DNA of 64,000 nucleotides from Micractinium sp. NFX-FRZ (Eukaryota > Chlorophyta > Trebouxiophyceae > Chlorellales > Chlorellaceae), in NCBI GenBank assembly GCA_029339195.1, contig JAPTJF010000334.1, positions 1 to 64,000 of the forward strand, given 5' to 3'. Below are positions 43,319 through 55,767 of the stretch, one piece after another. A program made the translations under genes and the position numbers. Position 1 is the stretch's first letter. The number at the start of each line of letters is the position of its first letter. The notes beneath the pieces are model-generated. The model had not been told where the DNA came from, ran no database searches, and worked only from the letters and a program-made list of their open reading frames with translations.

Positions 43319-44431
43319 ATGGAGTTGAAGGAAGAGGAGGAGGCATGGGCGGAGGCGGCGGGGGCGCTGGCGGCGCTTCAAGGCGGCAGCGAGGCCGGCG
43401 AGCGTGTGCCAGGGCGGCAAGCTTCTGCCGCAGCACGCAGCACGGGCAGCGGCGCGAAGGACGCCACGCCCCTTGCTGCCAGCTCCTCCCACGCCACTCT
43501 AGTGCCCCAGGAGCGCACTCCTGCCCCCGCTGCCCCTCTGCAAGCACGTGCTCACCAAGCCACACCAGCAAGGTAAGCAGAGGCATGTGTGCAGGGGGCT
43601 TACAGTGGCAAGCGGCGGACCAACCCCTTTGCCGCGAAAGTCGAGTGAACTGTGTGCGGCGGGAGCGTTGCCGGAACGGGCCAGCTGAGCAGGGGCGGGC
43701 AGCCAAGGTGTGGAGGAAGCCAGCCGGTCGCTGCCCTCAGTTCGTGCACCTCAACAGCGGGCCATGACCTGCCTCGCTGCCTGCCCTGCAGCGTGCTCGA
43801 CCGGACGGCTGCACGGCCGCAAGTGGAGCGGCAGCCGGCGGTGCTGCAGTGGCCCACAGACGCAAGCCAGGATGCCGCCATGCTGCAATGCTGCGCGGAT
43901 GAAGTGCTGAGGCTGCTGGAGATGGCGTGCACCCAGCAGCTCACGCCACAGCAGGAGGAGGAGTGGTGCCGCCAGCTGCACGGGCTTCATGCGCTGATGC
44001 AGGCACGGCAGGCGCGGCAGGCAGCACAGCAGGCTGGGCAGGGTATGACCCTGCACCTGCCCACCGACCCTGCACGGGCCGCGGCTGTTGTGGCACAGTG
44101 GTGCACAGCCGCGGGGGAGCTGCTGCAGCAGCTGTATACCCCCGTCCCGCTGAGCGCGAAGCAGATGGAGCTGTGGCGCAGCCTGGCCCAGCTTCTGTCC
44201 CAGCTACTGGTTGCGTGGGGGCGGCAGGCGCAGGAGCGGCTCAGGGAGGGGCGCGGACTGCTGCAGGTGCCGCAGCCGCAACGGCGCGAGCGGGGTGAGC
44301 AGCAGGATGGATGCAAGCACTCAACCAGTCTAGATCAGCTGCTGGGCATGCTGGCAGTCTGCAGTGGCGCCCAGCGGCAGTTGATCGAGCGCCTGCATCA
44401 CGCTGCAATGGGCGGTGGGAGCCAAGGTTGA
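43319..44431 (+). CDS. 297-residue helical protein, unknown
   Basis: Two exons, 43319-43572 and 43792-44431, joined in phase 2 through a GTAAGC donor. The N-terminal third is low-complexity and acidic/Ala/Ser-rich. The rest is rich in Gln, Leu and Ala with long predicted helices (EVLRLLEMACTQQLTPQQEE, QMELWRSLAQLLSQLL, DQLLGMLAVCSGAQRQLIER). No catalytic motif or membrane segment is seen. It could be an adaptor or coiled-coil protein; family unknown. A TGTAA word lies about 97 bp after the stop. Confidence 0.7.
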
Positions 44432-44947
44432 GCGGGGGCCAGCGGGTGCAGCTTGCAAAGGGCGGGCTCGGGCCCTGGGCTGCCGTGGGCGAACAAGTGC
44501 ATGATTTTATGCCTGTGATTCCAGTGGTGTAAGAGTTCCGATCCATGCATGCAGAGCGGTTCACGGCTTAAAACAATTCAGAACAAAGCGGCAACTTGCC
44601 ACCTTGTCGGCCTGCCTGTGGCCTGGCATGTGGTGCAACCTTGTCTTGCAACTTCCAGCCCAGCAACTTGCGAATTGTGCAGTCGCCGCCTTGCCGCGTC
44701 CCCGTCCTGCCATCAAAACAGCTCGTTTGGTCAGCAGCAGGCCTGTGAGAGGGTGACCTCCCGTGCGTTGCATGCTGCGTTGGACAGGCAACCCAACTTT
44801 GATTTCCTTTATAGCATCGATTGCATTTGGAGCTGCAGGAGGGGCTTGCAGCACCGCTGGGTGAGCCGCCGCCTCATCCCCGCATCGCGCGCTGCTATCA
44901 AGCAGGACCCCAACCCTTTTGCGGCCTGCGCCGCTGGGAGGGAGGAC
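44432..44947. other. Upstream region of EF-G gene
   Basis: An open frame runs from 44549 into the EF-G start in frame but lacks any targeting or domain pattern. I treat it as 5' leader; the first Met fitting a mitochondrial presequence is at 44948. Confidence 0.5.
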
Positions 44948-47900
44948 ATGGCGGTGCTGTTGCGAGGTCGACAGGGCCTGAAGGCCCTGGGCCTTGCCGG
45001 CATGTGCGCCGATGTGGTGGCGGCAGGGGCTGCTGGAGGCGCCGCGGCAGCAACCACGGCCTGTGGCAGCGTCGGGAGGCCAGCAGCAGCAGCGCTGGCG
45101 GGCGCCGGCTGCCTGCGAGGCGGCGCGCACCCTGCCTGGGCCCGCCTGTTTGCGGCGCTGCCTGCGGGAGTGACGGATGATGACCGAGAGGCCCTGTCGG
45201 ATGTGCGCAACATCGGCATCTCCGCCCACATCGACAGCGGGAAGACGACGCTGACGGAGCGCATCCTGTTTTACACGGGGCGCATCCACGCCATCCACGA
45301 GGTGTGGCGGTGGGCGCTGCCGGCAGGCAGGCGGTTGGCGGCGGGTGGGCGAGTGCGACCCGCCAGGCACTTGATGCACGAGCTGAGCTGCGCTGGGGCA
45401 TCACACACAGTTGCAGCTATGCACCAGGGAGGCCTGGCCACTGCGTGCGCGCACAGCAGAGGCAGCGACGCCACACTGCTGCCACCGCCGCCGCTGCTGC
45501 TGCGGCTGCCATCTCTCTTGCCTGCCCACGCTGCCGCCGGTGCCGCCAGTGCTGTGGTGCTGCCCCTACCAGCGCCGCCCATACCACCCACCACCTGTGC
45601 CTCGTCGCCGTGGTGCAGGTGCGTGGCAAGGATGGGGTGGGTGCCAAGATGGACAGCATGGACCTCGAACGTGAGAAGGGCATCACCATTCAGTCGGCGG
45701 CCACCTTCTGCCGGTGGAAGGACAAATACATCAACATCATCGACACACCCGGCCACGTGGACTTTACGATCGAGGTGTGCACAGTGCTGCCGCTGAGCTG
45801 GCAGGGAGGGTGCTGAGCTGGCACTGGGGTGCACGCGGGCAGGAAGGGCTGCTGAGCTGGCTCGATGTTGGCCTGAGCTGGCGACCGAGTGGGAAGCGGC
45901 GCTGCCTGAAGGCTGGTGCCGGCACCATTGCGCTGGGCAGCTGAGGCAGGAAGTTAAATGGAAGCTGCCTCCCTTCTCCAATACCCTCTCATCGGTGGAG
46001 CCAGCGTCGCCTGACGTGCCTCCCAGCCCTCGGCCTGCCTGCCCGCAGCCCCTCCCTGCCTCCCTGCCTCCCTGCCACTGCCTGTCACCTTGGAACGCCC
46101 ACCCACCACCCCTGTCCTGCCTGCCCGCAGGTGGAGCGTGCGCTGCGCGTGCTGGACGGCGCCATTCTGGTGCTGTGCAGCGTGGGCGGCGTGCAGAGCC
46201 AGTCGATCACCGTGGACCGCCAGATGCGGCGCTACGACGTGCCGCGCGTCGCCTTCATCAACAAGCTTGATCGGGTGAGGGCGGGCAGGGGCTGGGCAGG
46301 CAGCTTGTTGGTTGGTTGGTTGGGGGATGGTTCAGGTTATACATTGGTGGATCGCGGCAGGGTGGGGAGAGGGTGGACACTTCAAACATGGGGTCGATGT
46401 GTGAAGCGACTTGGACTGGCATGGCTGCTGGGCTGCATGTTATCATGGCTTGCTCACCTGGTGTGCCCACCTCCCTGGCTCGCCTCGCCCGGGGCCCTCC
46501 TGTCCCCTCCGCTGCCTGCCCCCTCCCCCGCCCACCTGCTCACCTGCCCACCTCCCTTCCCACCCTCCCTGACCCACCCTGCCCTCCACGTCACCGCCCC
46601 GCCCCGCCCCCCGCCGTCCACCGTCTGACTTGCCCCATGCATGTCCCTTCCCCGCCCCCCGCCCCGCCACACCACTCCCATGCCAGGCTGGAGCGGACCC
46701 GTGGAAGGTCATCAAGCAGATGCGGGACAAGCTGCGGCTGAACGCAGCTGCCGTGCAGCTTCCCATTGGTCACGAGGACTCGCTGAAGGGCTTGGTGGAC
46801 CTGGTGCACCGCAAGGCGTTCCACTTTGAGGGCAGCAGCGGCGAGCAGGTGGTGGGTGAGTGCAAACAAAAGTGCCTGAGTGCCACAGCCAGGAGCGCCG
46901 CCTGTGCTCGCCCGCCCGCCCGTGGCTGATCTTCTCCCTCCTTCTGGCGAGCTGCTGGCTGGCTGGCTGGCTGGCTGCATCATGATGCTCCTTGTCCACC
47001 TGCCCGCCTGGTGGGCCGGATGGCGACGCCCACTGCTGCATCCCCTCCCCCTCTCCTGGGCTCCCCTCCCACCAGCACTTCCCCGCCACCGGTGCCGCCC
47101 CTGCCACTGGCGCCGCCTCAACACGCTCTGCTGCAGAGGTGCCCATCCCGGTCCTTCCGCGCCACTGCTGCCGCCCCTGCCCGCACACCTCTCTCTGCTG
47201 CAGAGGTGCCCATCCCGGAGGGCCTGAAGGAGGAGGTGGAGGCGCGGCGCAGCGAGCTGGTTGAGCACGTGGCCGAGGTGGATGAGCAGCTGGGGGAGCA
47301 CTTTGTGCTGGAGGAGCCCATTGATGGGGGCATGCTGGCGGGGGCCATCCGCAGGTGGGGCGCCGCTGCCTGGCCTGGGTTGGGATGAATTCAGGGTTCG
47401 TTTTAGGGCAGCGTTTGCAGAGCGCAGCTGGCGGGGCACTTGGTCGCAGCTGGAGGAGACCAAAGGACGTGTGCCGCATTGCACACTCCCATCATCCTCT
47501 GCTGGCTCAAGACTGGTGTTTCCTTCCAATCCCCACCCCCATGGCAGGTCTGTGCTGAGCCTCAAGTTTGTGCCGGTCTTCATGGGCAGTGCGTTCAAGA
47601 ATCGGGGGGTGCAGCTGCTGCTGGACGGCGTGCAGGGTGAGGCGGCAGGCGGCAGGGGCGGTAGGGTTGAGGGTGCACGAGTGGGAAAGAGCGGGGGTGC
47701 GGGGTGCGGCGGCAGGCAGGGAGGGCCGAGGCAGTGTCGGTCATGCCTCTGCCATTAGCTGGTGTGCAGGCTGAGTCGGCAGCGAGGCAGGGGACGAGGC
47801 ATGGTCTGGCGAGTGGGCAGGGTGCGGCGGGGCTGGCGGTGCGCTACGGAGCAGTGCGCGCTTCGACATGCACATTGTGACCGCCGCGCGCACCCGTTGC

Positions 47901-50900
47901 CCTCCCCCCCGCACACCTCACACCGCAGACTACCTGCCCTCCCCGCTGGACGTCAACAACTTTGCCCTGGACCTGGACAAGCAGGAGGAGAAGGTGCTGC
48001 TGCCCTGCAGCAGGTGAGGGCCGTGTGCCGCCGCGTAGGGCTTCACTTTTTGGTTGGAGGAGATGCTGCTGCCGCTCTGTTGTGGGTGAGGCACTGGGGC
48101 AGGGGACAGGAGGACAGGGGCCCGGTGCACTGCAGCGGGTGAGGCAAGGTCAGTGCTGTTGCCCACGCCTTGCCCGGGCGCTTCTGCCGTGCGTCGTCCC
48201 TGCTGATGTACAAGCCGCACATAGCAGCCCTGCCACCCTGCCAACCCTTGCACGCGTCCCCCCCCTCCCCCCCTTCTGGGCGCGCGCAGGAGCGGGCCGC
48301 TGGTGGCGCTGGCCTTCAAGCTAGAGGAGGGCCGCTTTGGGCAGCTGACCTACATGCGCATCTACTCAGGTGGGTAGGTTTGAGGGTTTAGGGTTTAGGG
48401 CACCGTGAGGCATGGCAGCGTGGTGCACGGGGCTGCCTTTTTGCGACGCCTGGCGGTCTCAACGCGAGGTGCGGCCTGGGAGGGGGCTCTGCATTCATTC
48501 ACACCGAGCGCAAATGCCTGTGTGCACACCCATGTGTGCCTCCCCCTCCCTGCAGGCACGCTGCGCAAGGGCGATAGCATTGTGAACCAGACCAGCGGCA
48601 AGCGCATCAAGGTGAGGCGGGTGCCCGCCTCTGCTATGGCGCACTTGTGTGCTGAGAAGATGGCTGCTGGAAGGCGTAACCACCTGAGGGAGGGGCAATA
48701 CACGCCTCCTGGCTTGGGGCGCATCATCCGCGTGGGCGAGCCGGGGCACCCACACAACACCAACTTCAGCACACACAGACACTCTCTCCGCACCATGCCA
48801 GCCAGCCGCTCAGTCCCCCCCGCTGTGTCCTGTGCGCCCCGCCCCCATCTCTCTCGTCAGGTCCCCCGCCTGGTGCGCATGCACTCTGATGAGCTGGAGG
48901 ACATCAGCGAGGCGGCGGCTGGCGACATTGTGGCCATGTTTGGGGTGGAGTGCGCGTCGGGGGATACCTTTTGCGACGCCAATACGGCGTGAGTGCGCAC
49001 GAGGAGTGGTGGTGGCGGAACAACAATGGCACGCCTGGAGGGCTAAAAGCGGGCGCTGCTTGTGCGGCATGCGTGTGGTGTGCCCTCGCTTGCGGCAAGC
49101 CGTGACCCCTCCTGCCTGCCTGCCCACCTGTGCTGCCCACAGTCACCAGCCACCAGCCGGGCAGCCTCACCAGCCTGGCCTCCCATGCTCGCGCCCATGC
49201 CCTCGCTCCCGTGCAAGAACAACCCTGTAACCTCCCGTACTGCCCCGCCCCCCTGCAGGCTGGCCATGACCTCCATCTCCGTGCCCGAGCCCGTGATGAG
49301 CCTGGCGGTGGCTCCCAAGGCCAGGTCAGCGATGCACACCCCGCCCGCCCGCCGCAGCGTCGGCTGTGCGGAGATGCCGCTGCTTGGCTGCTCGTGTGCG
49401 TGCGGCAGGGAGCGGATGGCGCGCCCGACCCCTGCCCTGTGGTACCAGCTGCACTGTGGTACCAGCTGTGATGGCCAACCTACGAGCTGAGCTCCCCCCT
49501 GCACTAGGCTGCGCATGAACACCCCTCTTAACGCTGTATTGTGGCACGCTGTGCTGCGCTCGCTGCGCCCGCTGTGCCCGCTGTGCTGTGCCTGTGCAGG
49601 GACCAGAGCGCCAACTTCAGCAAGGCGCTCAACCGGTTCACAAAGGAGGACCCGACCTTCAAGGTGAGAGGGTGCAACTGCGTTAGGGTGCATCTGCAAG
49701 TTCGGGCTCACATTGATCACTGCACAGACGTGTACTTGCCTCTATGAGCTGCTAGTGGTGGACTGTACTGCTCCTGCTGAACCGTGCTTGAACCACGTTC
49801 TGCCCGCTCTTGACTGATCGTGTTGGCAACCTTTCTGCCCGCCCCTGCTGCCGCCAGGTGGCGATGGATCCTGAGAGCGGGCAGACAATTGTGAGCGGCA
49901 TGGGGGAGCTGCACCTGGAGATCTACATTGAGCGCATGAAGCGGGAGTACAAGGTGGGGCCTCGGCCTTTCCCTGTGTGAGGCATGCGCCGGTGACATGG
50001 GGCTGGTCGGCTGGGGCCGCCTCGGCGCGAGTCCGGCACGTGGCTCTGCCCGCTTTGGATGCCATGGTGTGCACTCCAACACCAACGCTAGCACTCTACT
50101 GTAATGCCCACGTGTTGTCACCCCGCCTCGCTCTGGGCTGCGGGGTGGGCACGCCGCACGTGATTATTGGGGAAGCCATTTGCCCCTGCCCTGCCCCACA
50201 CTGCTGCCATTCGCCCCTCCCCTGCCCCGCACTGCTGCCGTCATCTCGCCGCCCCACCCCTCTCTGTGCCGCGCCCGCCTGCAGGTTGACTGCGAGGTGG
50301 GCAAGCCGCGCGTGAACTACCGGGAGGCGATCACGCGGCGGGCGGAGTTTGACTACCTGCACAAGAAGCAGAGCGGCGGGCAGGGGCAGTACGGGCGTGT
50401 GACCGGCTACATGGAGCCGCTGCCGGGTGGGTGGGCAGAGCAGGGGAGTGGGGGGCAAGGGAGGCAGGTTATGAGACGGGTGGGGGCAGGGAGGGGCATT
50501 GGCAGGGTGGGCTGAACTAGTGGGTGTTGGGGTGGGTGGTCAGGATTCAAGCAGGGGGTACACAGTCGTGGGCCATGTGTGTGCGGTTGAGCAGCAGCGG
50601 GGGCAGGATCGTGGCTGCGGTGAGCTGGAGGCTTTGCCCATCATGCCCCTCCCACCACCCTTCCTCCCACCACCACCCCCTGCAGCCGACCATCCCACCA
50701 AGTTTGAGTTTGAAAACGGCATTGTGGGCAACGCCATCCCGCCCAACTTCATCCCCGCCTGCGAGAAGGGCTTCGCAGAGGCGGTGAACGCGGGGGCGCT
50801 CATCGGCCACCCCGTAGAGGTGGGCCGCTTATGCTCTGCAAGTCATGGGGTGCAAGGGTCAGTGTCGGTGTGTGTGCAGCGCCCACCCGGACCCCGCCCC

Positions 50901-53010
50901 GCCGGCATGCAGTATCTTTTCCCATAGCCCCAAGCTGTCTCTTGGGGGTATCTGTGTCGCAAGTTTTGTTGCGGAAAAACAGACTGTCAGCCCAAACAAG
51001 CAAGTATGGTGGCAGGTGGCGCTCCCCCGTGCTGCCATGCCCAGGCGGCGCCAGACCGGTGCAGACCTGTGCCCCTGCACCCGCACTCACGCGCGCGCTT
51101 CACCCATGCAACCGCCCCGCAACCCTCTGCCCACCGTTCACCCTCCCGCTCCTGCCTCCCGTCCGCCTCGCAGGGTGTGCGCGTGGTGCTGACCGACGGC
51201 GCTGCGCACGCTGTGGACTCGAGCGAACTTGCCTTCAAGCTGGCCTGCATGTTTGCCTTCAAGTGAGTGAGGGGGCAGGCGTGGTGTGTGGGGATGTCAT
51301 GGGAGGTGGCAGTACAGGCAGGGGTTCGGGAGGGTGGCGGGACGGGCAGGGGGCTGGCCGACATTGCTTGCCTGCACGTGTCCCCCGCAGCATGCTTCCC
51401 CAACACCTCCCCTCCCCCACCTGTACCCCTTGCCCCATGCCTCGCATCCACATGGTTCGTCCCCGCTGCAGGCAGGGCTACGAGAAGGCCGCCCCAACCA
51501 TCATGGAGCCCATCATGAATGTGGAGGTGGGTTCAACTGTCAAATCTCCTGTTTTGTGAAAAGGGGGGAGGGGGGCTGGGCTGGCGCTTGAGAGCCTGTG
51601 GAGGTGGGCCGTTTTGGTTTTCTTGTGCCATTTTGGTTCCCTTGGTGTCGAGAGAGTGTGAGGGCGGAGGCGAGTCTGGTCCTGGCCTTTTGTGCAGACG
51701 CTCACCGCCCCTGCCGAGCTTCAGAGCAACACCCCCGCCTGCCTCGCTGCCACCCTGCGCACTTCCTGCCGACCCCTTCCCCCCACATCTTCTTTTACGA
51801 CCCTGTTGCATCTACCTTCCCTTGCAGATCACCGCCCCCTCCGAGTTCCAGGGCAACATCATTGGGGACGTGAACCGGCGCAAGGGCATCATTATGGGCA
51901 GCGAGCAGGAGGGGGACGACGTCATCATCAGCGTGAGTGGAGGGCAGGGGCACATGTGTACTGCGCTGTACTGGAGGCTGGAGGCTGGAGGGTGGGTGTG
52001 GGGTGCGGGGTGTGGGGTGCAGGCAGGGGAGAGGGGGGGAGATGGGAGGGCGGCACCTGGTCACCAAGGTTGGGGTGGGGGCTGGGCGGGCGGGCGGGCG
52101 GGCGTATGGCGAATGGGGGATTGAGCGTGGAGGAAGCGCCCTCGCTGACAGCAGTTCCCGGAGCGGCGCACAAGCTCTTCATGGGGTGCTGCACCACTTT
52201 GAACCCCAGGGCTGAGCCCTCTCCGTCAGCCTCCCTCCCACCCACCCTCCCACCCTGCCCGTCTGCCTGCAGTCCCACGTGCCCCTCAACGAAATGTTTG
52301 GCTACTCCACCGCCCTGCGCAGCATGACCCAGGTGGTCGGGCGGGAGGGCGGGCAAGTCTCACAGACAGGGGTGCACGCATGGGTGCCTGGTGCGCAGTA
52401 GTGACCCTCTGGGCCCGCGCACGAGCCCAGCAGTGCACACACCTGGCACCCCCGGAACACACCTGGCATGCCCGAGTGAGTGTACAGAGTGGCAGGCCGC
52501 TGTCACGCTGTGGCACACCTTCTGTCCCTGCCACTTGAACTGCTTTGTTTGCTTGTCTGTCTGCACCCTGCAGGGCAAGGGGGAGTTCACAATGGAGTAC
52601 CAGGCACACATGCCCGTCACCGGTGCGCGCCCGCCCCCTTCGCCTCGTTGCCTGCCTGCCCGCCTGCTTGGCCGGCCCCGCCCACGCTGCCGGCCCTGCC
52701 CTGCCTGCGCCTGCCCTGCTGTGCCGTGCTGCCCCAGCTCTGCATCGAATGCGGGTATCTCTTCTGGCATCGTGCCTGCACTGCACTCGTGTGGGCACCT
52801 GGTCCAGGCCTACTAGTAGTACTCCCCGCTGCTGCACCAGCAGCCGTTCCACAAAGCACGCGGCCTGCTGTTGCCTGCCCTGTGCTGCCACACTGCTCCT
52901 TGTCTTATGTTCCCTTACCGCCTCCCCTCCTGCCCTCCCCTTGTGCAGGCGACACTCAGGCAGAGCTGACCTCCAACTACAAGGCAGCACGCGCAGCGGG
53001 CAACAAGTGA
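44948..53010 (+). CDS. GFM1: Mitochondrial elongation factor G (mtEF-G1)
   Basis: Translocase GTPase that moves tRNA and mRNA on the mitochondrial ribosome. Twenty-one exons: 44948-45301, 45619-45774, 46131-46274, 46687-46855, 47204-47354, 47548-47636, 47929-48013, 48290-48369, 48556-48611, 48861-48988, 49259-49324, 49600-49663, 49858-49953, 50285-50426, 50686-50819, 51174-51262, 51472-51526, 51828-51932, 52273-52332, 52574-52622, 52949-53010. The total is 777 residues with every phase consistent. Seen: Arg/Ala presequence ([15 protein letters not shown]); G1 [13 protein letters not shown]; ..EREKGITI; G3 DTPGHVDF; G4 NKLD; domain 2 (GTLRKGDSI); domain 3 ([19 protein letters not shown]); domain 4 (GQGQYGRV); domain 5 ([18 protein letters not shown]). 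Ser in AHIDSGKT suits the mitochondrial EF-G1 branch. Confidence 0.95.
47125..47230 (+). repeat. Duplicated acceptor and start of EF-G exon 5
   Basis: GCTCTGCTGCAG/AGGTGCCCATCCCGG at exon-like start 47137 recurs as CTCTGCTGCAG/AGGTGCCCATCCCGG at the real start 47204. The period is 67 bp and identity is nearly complete, so this is a recent tandem duplication. Confidence 0.95.
48382..48400 (+). repeat. Short telomere-like TTTAGGG run
   Basis: GAGGG followed by two perfect TTTAGGG units, inside EF-G intron 8. TTTAGGG is the plant and Chlorella telomere unit. Confidence 0.7.
51698..51735 (+). repeat. Decayed copy of EF-G exon 18 start
   Basis: TGTGCAG/ACGCTCACCGCCCCTGCCGAGCTTCAGAGCAACA resembles the real TTGCAG/ATCACCGCCCCCTCCGAGTTCCAGGGCAACA about 128 bp downstream. 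The copy keeps the acceptor and could read [10 protein letters not shown]. Confidence 0.88.
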
Positions 53011-53861
53011 GGCCCCTCTTTGGGCAGCCGCACTCAAGGCGCCCACGCAGCCGCCGCGCAGTCACCCAGGCGTGCCAGGACGCCAACCGCTGGCAGCACG
53101 CAACGCATGCACGCGCCCGGCCAGCCGCCTGCCGCGCATTCCTGTCGAGAGCGTGGCAGACGGTTGGTCCCACCCTGTCCACTAGCTCTTCCAGGAATGC
53201 AACCGCAATGCAAACGCTATCCATTATTGTCGGGGCCGCTGACAGTGGGCTGCACGCAACACGCTGTGACGTGCAGCCCGCAGGCCATTGAGCGGGGCCG
53301 CTTGCAGCCCACTTGGCTTCTTCCCCGCCAGCCCCTCTGTCCGCCTGTGTGCCTCTCCAGCTGTTTCATGCCGTCCCCGCAACAGCCTGCCATTCAGGCT
53401 CCCTCCTGGCCCCTGCTCTTCCCGGTGCATGCACGACTGATTCATCGTCCTGCCATCCATTGATTGCGCACCCCAGTCTCTCACTGTGAATGAACACTGC
53501 GGGCCGGGCCGGGCATGGATAGAAGGGCAGTTGAGGGAGGAGGGCCGTGAGGGAAGCAGCAGGGCACCCTTCATGCCAAACAGGCAGGTAGAGCAGTAGA
53601 GCGTGGTGGCCAGCTTCCCTCTGCCTCCTGCCGTCACGTGCAGTGGTGGATGACCTATGCTGCAATCCTGAGGATTGGGCGGTGGTGGTGAGCCGGGGGA
53701 TGGGTGAGATGAGTTGCCGGCAGTCGGCGGCACAGCGCAGCGTGTCTGGAAAGGCGGCGCCGCCCGCAGCAACACCTCACCCACTCATTTTGCAGATGCA
53801 GCCACACATTCTCCCCTTCCTTTCCTTCGCTTCACATTTAGCTTCTCCACAAAGCGCAAAG
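53011..53861. other. Gap between EF-G and ELIP genes
   Basis: Contains the EF-G 3' end and ELIP upstream region. No gene is supported; an open frame entering the ELIP start from 53643 has no protein pattern. Confidence 0.5.
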
Positions 53862-55186
53862 ATGGCCGCCTGCCTGTCCACACCCCGCATCGGCGTCCGC
53901 GCCGCGTCCGCCCCCACGCGTGTGGTGCGCCGCAGCCTGCGCGTTTGCGCCACTGCCAGCACTGAGACCAAGGCAGAGGCCGAGGTGGAGGCTCCGCAGC
54001 AGACCGCCAGCCCGCCGGCGGCGGCCGCCTCCACCAAGCCCGGGAGCGTGATTCGCCCCCACCGCCCGCGCGCCACTTCTGCCACGGCCGACGTGCTGGG
54101 TGAGTGCCGCCCGTTAGCGGAGTTGTCGAATGAGGAAAACTTTCAGCCATATCATGCTTGTATACTTAATGATGTAGCCCGCGCTCCCACGGCCTCTTGC
54201 CCGCTGCCATGCCCGCTGCGGCCAGCCACCGTTGCAGCTGGCGCCGTTGCGCACTGTCTCCGGAGTCACCCCGCTGGGCCCTTTCTGCCCACCCCGCTCC
54301 TCCCTTTCTGCCCACCCCTCCCCCCATCCCTGCCCCTCCCTTGCCGCATCCCCTGCCTCTTCCCCCCCTGCCCTTCACCGAATCCTTGTCCCCCTTCACA
54401 ACCCCCTGTTGCAGAGGTGCTTGCCTTCAACGGCACCGGGCCAGAGCTGATCAACGGGCGCCTGGCGATGCTGGGCTTCTTTGCCGCCGTGGGCTGCGAG
54501 ATCTTCACCGGCACTCCCGTCATGTCCCAGTGGGGCGCCGCCTTTGGCACCGTCTCCAAGATCTTCCTCCTCTTCATGGCCGGATCCCTGGTGAGCTGGT
54601 GCTAGCAGCAGCGGGAGGGAGCGTGCTGGGGTGTGCCGGGTCGCTGGCTCGTTTGGTTTGGTGTGTTGGTGTGTGTGCGGGCGCAGGAGAGCGCCGTAGC
54701 TTCCTCTTTGTCCTCATTACTGGCTCGCCGCTGCAATCAGGAGTAAACAGGAGGCAGTGTGGAGGGTCGGCGAGCTTGGGTGCTGCATGTCCTGCTTCCA
54801 TGCCCACTTCCTGCGGTGGGCGGGAGCGCAGCAGGCCCAGCACGCTGGTGGGAGAGCAAGGCGGAGGGCCGGCAGCAGAGGCAGGGCACGATCCCTGCCC
54901 ATGAATGCGCGCCGCCTGTGCCAGTAGCCGCCTGCCTGCACGCCCCTTTGCTGGCCGTTCATCCCCGCTGCCGTCGCCCAACCCTCCTCGCCTCACCGGC
55001 CCTCCCTCTGTCAACACCACCCTCCCCTCCCACCCCTTCCAGGTGCCCCTGTTCCGCGGCTACGTCAACGACGAGGCCTTTGGCCCCTTCACCCCCGAGG
55101 CGGAGCGCCTGAACGGGCGTGCCGCTATGATCGGCTTCGGTTCTCTAATCGTGATCGAAGCGTTCAAGGGCACCGCGCTCTTCTGA
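53862..55186 (+). CDS. ELIP: Early light-induced protein (ELIP), three helices
   Basis: Thylakoid stress protein of the light-harvesting superfamily, thought to bind free chlorophyll or aid photoprotection. Exons 53862-54099, 54415-54590, 55043-55186 (185 residues). N-terminus: Ala/Ser/Arg-rich transit peptide, then an acidic/Pro linker. Helix 1 is ELINGRLAMLGFFAAVGCEI, helix 2 FGTVSKIFLLFMAGS, helix 3 ERLNGRAAMIGFGSLIVIEA. Helices 1 and 3 share the E..NGR.AM.GF signature with its chlorophyll-binding Glu and Asn/Arg residues. The length and three-helix plan fit ELIPs rather than four-helix or one-helix relatives. A poly(A)-like A run follows at 55205. Confidence 0.92.
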
Positions 55187-55767
55187 GCAGTGTCCTGAAC
55201 CCCTAAAAAAAAATAACCAATCCTGACGTCGAATATGAACACGTGCACATTCCGTGCAAACGCCACCCTCCTCTGATCAGTGCCCAGCCCTCTGGTCTGG
55301 TCTCCTCCCCGTGCACACACACATGCACACACACACACACACTCGGCTTCTGCTTTCTGGCGGCGCGATGCTCCTTGCAGCCCCGCGTCCACTGCTTTCA
55401 ACTGCCTGCTCCTTTAGTTTCAACCCCATTTCGTTTCCTTTCTGCGCAATTCATTGATTTTTGTTGAGAGTAGGGCCACGGGCGCCCACCCTCCACCCCC
55501 ATTGTAAGCTTGCAACCAACTTTGGGGTGGTGCACCAGTGTGGGTGTGGGGCAGGACGTGAGGTAGACGAGACATCTCTTGTTTGCACAAGTAAATTGGA
55601 AAAATGTGAGAAAACAATAGTAGCTGTGCGCCCTTCCAAGTGGCGTTGGCACAGAGGGCGGCACCCCCGCTGCCTGGCGGCCGGCGCCAGCTCGCCGCCA
55701 GCGAGAGCCCATCCTGATTTGCACCTGTGAAACGCGCCCATCACGGGAATTGTGCTTCCACGACATC
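55187..55767. other. Gap between ELIP and DUF1995 genes
   Basis: It contains the ELIP 3' flank, a CA-dinucleotide microsatellite at 55311-55343 and the upstream region of the next gene. Nothing else is recognised. Confidence 0.5.
55311..55343 (+). repeat. CA microsatellite
   Basis: GTGCACACACACATGCACACACACACACACACT, an interrupted (CA)n run in an intergenic gap. Confidence 0.95.
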
